17,131 nt of DNA from Pseudomonadota bacterium (GTDB lineage: Bacteria > Pseudomonadota > Gammaproteobacteria > Burkholderiales > Burkholderiaceae), in the NCBI GenBank assembly GCA_029777935.1, contig JAKORH010000252.1:1-17131 (forward strand). Direction: 5' to 3'. How positions within the stretch are numbered: position 1 is the stretch's first letter; every line of letters starts with the position of its first letter. A program made the position numbers and the translations under genes. Below are positions 15,870 to 17,131 of the stretch, piece by piece. A model generated the notes under the pieces. It had not been told where the DNA came from and made no database searches. It saw only the letters and a program-made list of their open reading frames with translations.

Positions 15870-17131
15870 ATGCCCGCCACTCACGAAGTCCTGAACCAGA
15901 GCAGTCCGCTCGTCGACGTCAATCTGTACCTCGGCAACCGGGCATTGCGCGACGCGCTGCGTTTCAACCATCCCGGCTTCGACGAGCAGCGCTTCGTCGC
16001 GCTCGGCGACGAGGTCGGCTCGAGCGCGATGCAAATGCACGCGCGCCTTGCCAACACCTATCTGCCGGAGCCGAAGACCTACGACCGCTTCGGCCATCGC
16101 ATCGACCAGGTCGAATTCCACCCCAGCTATCACGCGCTGATGAGCGCGGCGCTGCGGCAGCGTCTGCACGGCAGTCCGTGGGTCGAAGGCCCGGGCGGGC
16201 ATGTGGAGCGCGCGGCGGCGTTCATGCTGTTCACGGAACTGGAGCCGTCGGTGCTATGCCCGGTGTCGATGACCTATGCGGTCACGCCGGCGCTGCGCGG
16301 CAACGAGCGGCTGCACGCAGCGTGGGGGCCGAAGGTGGCGGCCACGCAGTACGACGCTCGCTTCGTGCCGTTCACGCAGAAGAGCGCGGTCACGCTCGGC
16401 ATGGGCATGACGGAGAAACAGGGCGGCTCCGACGTGCGCGCCAACACCACGCGCGCCGAATTCGACGGCAGCGACGACTGGGGCCGCCGCTACCGCATCA
16501 CCGGGCACAAGTGGTTCATGTCGGCGCCGATGAGCGACGCGTTTCTCGTGCTCGCGTACGCGGGCGAGGCGCTGTCGTGCTTCCTGCTGCCACGCATCCT
16601 GCCGGACGGCAGCGTGAACGCGCTTCGGGTCGAACGCCTGAAGCACAAGCTCGGCAACCAGGCCAATGCGAGCGCGGAAGTCGAGTTCGACGGCGCCGCC
16701 GCATGGCTGGTGGGCGAGGAGGGGCGCGGCGTGCCGCAGATCCTGGCGATGGGCACGCTCACGCGGCTCGACTGCTCGCTCGGCACCGCGGGGCTGATGC
16801 GGCACGCGCTGTCGCTGGCGCTGCATCACTGTGGCGAGCGCAACGCCTTCGGCAAGCGACTCGCCGAGCAGCCAATGATGAAGAACGTGCTCGCCGATCT
16901 CGCGCTCGAAAGCGAGGCCGCGACCGCGCTCGCGCTGCGGCTGGCGCGCGCGGTCGACGCGAGCGAACGCGGCGACGAGCATGAGGCGCAAATCCGCCGC
17001 GTGCTGACGCCGATCGCCAAGTTCTGGATCTGCAAGCGCGGCAGCCACTTCGCGCAGGAAGCGATGGAATGCCTCGGCGGCAACGGCTACGTCGAGGAGC
17101 ACGGCGAGGGCGTGATGGCGCGCATCTACCG
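15870..17131 (+). CDS. aidB: AidB, acyl-CoA dehydrogenase-fold DNA alkylation response protein (3' end cut by window edge)
   Basis: 420 residues are visible of an expected 540-560. The N-terminus THEVLNQSSPLVDVNLYLG matches the AidB tetramer-forming extension (E. coli: THTVFNQPIPLNNSNLYL). It continues with [47 protein letters not shown] (177-194), GHKWFMSAPMSDAF, CFLLPRILPDGS, LGNQANASAEVEF and ECLGGNGYVEE. This is closer to E. coli AidB than the TetR-linked paralog at 11441. The DNA-binding C-terminal domain lies outside the window, so its key arginines cannot be checked. The ATG has an AGGAG ribosome-binding site. It follows recQ by 62 bp on the same strand, compatible with a shared DNA-repair role. 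Composition is strongly GC-rich like the host genome. Confidence 0.93.
   Translation, partial: MPATHEVLNQSSPLVDVNLYLGNRALRDALRFNHPGFDEQRFVALGDEVGSSAMQMHARLANTYLPEPKTYDRFGHRIDQVEFHPSYHALMSAALRQRLHGSPWVEGPGGHVERAAAFMLFTELEPSVLCPVSMTYAVTPALRGNERLHAAWGPKVAATQYDARFVPFTQKSAVTLGMGMTEKQGGSDVRANTTRAEFDGSDDWGRRYRITGHKWFMSAPMSDAFLVLAYAGEALSCFLLPRILPDGSVNALRVERLKHKLGNQANASAEVEFDGAAAWLVGEEGRGVPQILAMGTLTRLDCSLGTAGLMRHALSLALHHCGERNAFGKRLAEQPMMKNVLADLALESEAATALALRLARAVDASERGDEHEAQIRRVLTPIAKFWICKRGSHFAQEAMECLGGNGYVEEHGEGVMARIY

Overview
The window is GC-rich (roughly two-thirds G+C by eye). Its gene set is AceK, a Liv-type ABC cassette, isovaleryl-CoA dehydrogenase, AidB and RecQ, with codons ending mostly in G or C. 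This points to a betaproteobacterium, most likely Burkholderiales; that assignment is by protein resemblance and style only. Coding is dense, with no gene-free stretch longer than about 200 bases.

Positions 1-2302 (minus strand) carry part of a branched-chain amino-acid type ABC transporter, in the order livG-like, livF-like, then a periplasmic binding protein cut by the left edge. No permease is in view. Positions 2466-5462 (minus) hold an iron-containing alcohol dehydrogenase and aceK, the isocitrate dehydrogenase kinase/phosphatase, without aceA or aceB nearby. A repeat-rich spacer (5491-5615) separates aceK from a LysE-family exporter (5613-6266) and a PLP-dependent serine/threonine ammonia-lyase (6433-7368).

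Positions 7446-9795 are the most irregular part. A hicA-hicB toxin-antitoxin pair (minus) starts 2 nt after the stop codon of a beheaded acyl-CoA dehydrogenase remnant (7917-7986). That remnant matches the 3' end of the intact isovaleryl-CoA dehydrogenase gene (9726-9795) at 63 of 70 positions, in the same orientation. Between the two copies lies an oppositely oriented two-gene redox cassette: a four-helix b-type cytochrome and a Tat/lipobox molybdopterin oxidoreductase. The layout looks like a small insertion, or a duplication followed by deletion, at the 3' end of ivd.

Positions 9726-11374 (minus) hold a PaaI-like thioesterase and ivd as a short operon, headed by a perfect 30-bp palindrome that overlaps a plausible promoter. 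Positions 11441-13848 (minus) hold a TetR regulator whose stop overlaps the start of an AidB-like acyl-CoA dehydrogenase (ATGA); this pair is visibly less GC-rich than its surroundings. Divergently (plus) run recQ and a second, more canonical aidB, cut by the right edge.

Common themes are branched-chain amino-acid/acyl-CoA catabolism (Liv transporter, ivd, thioesterase, three acyl-CoA dehydrogenase genes plus a relic), carbon-flow control at isocitrate (aceK), and DNA maintenance (recQ, aidB). I found no CRISPR array, rRNA, tRNA, integrase or transposase. The strongest unusual signal is the flanking-repeat structure around 7917-9795.
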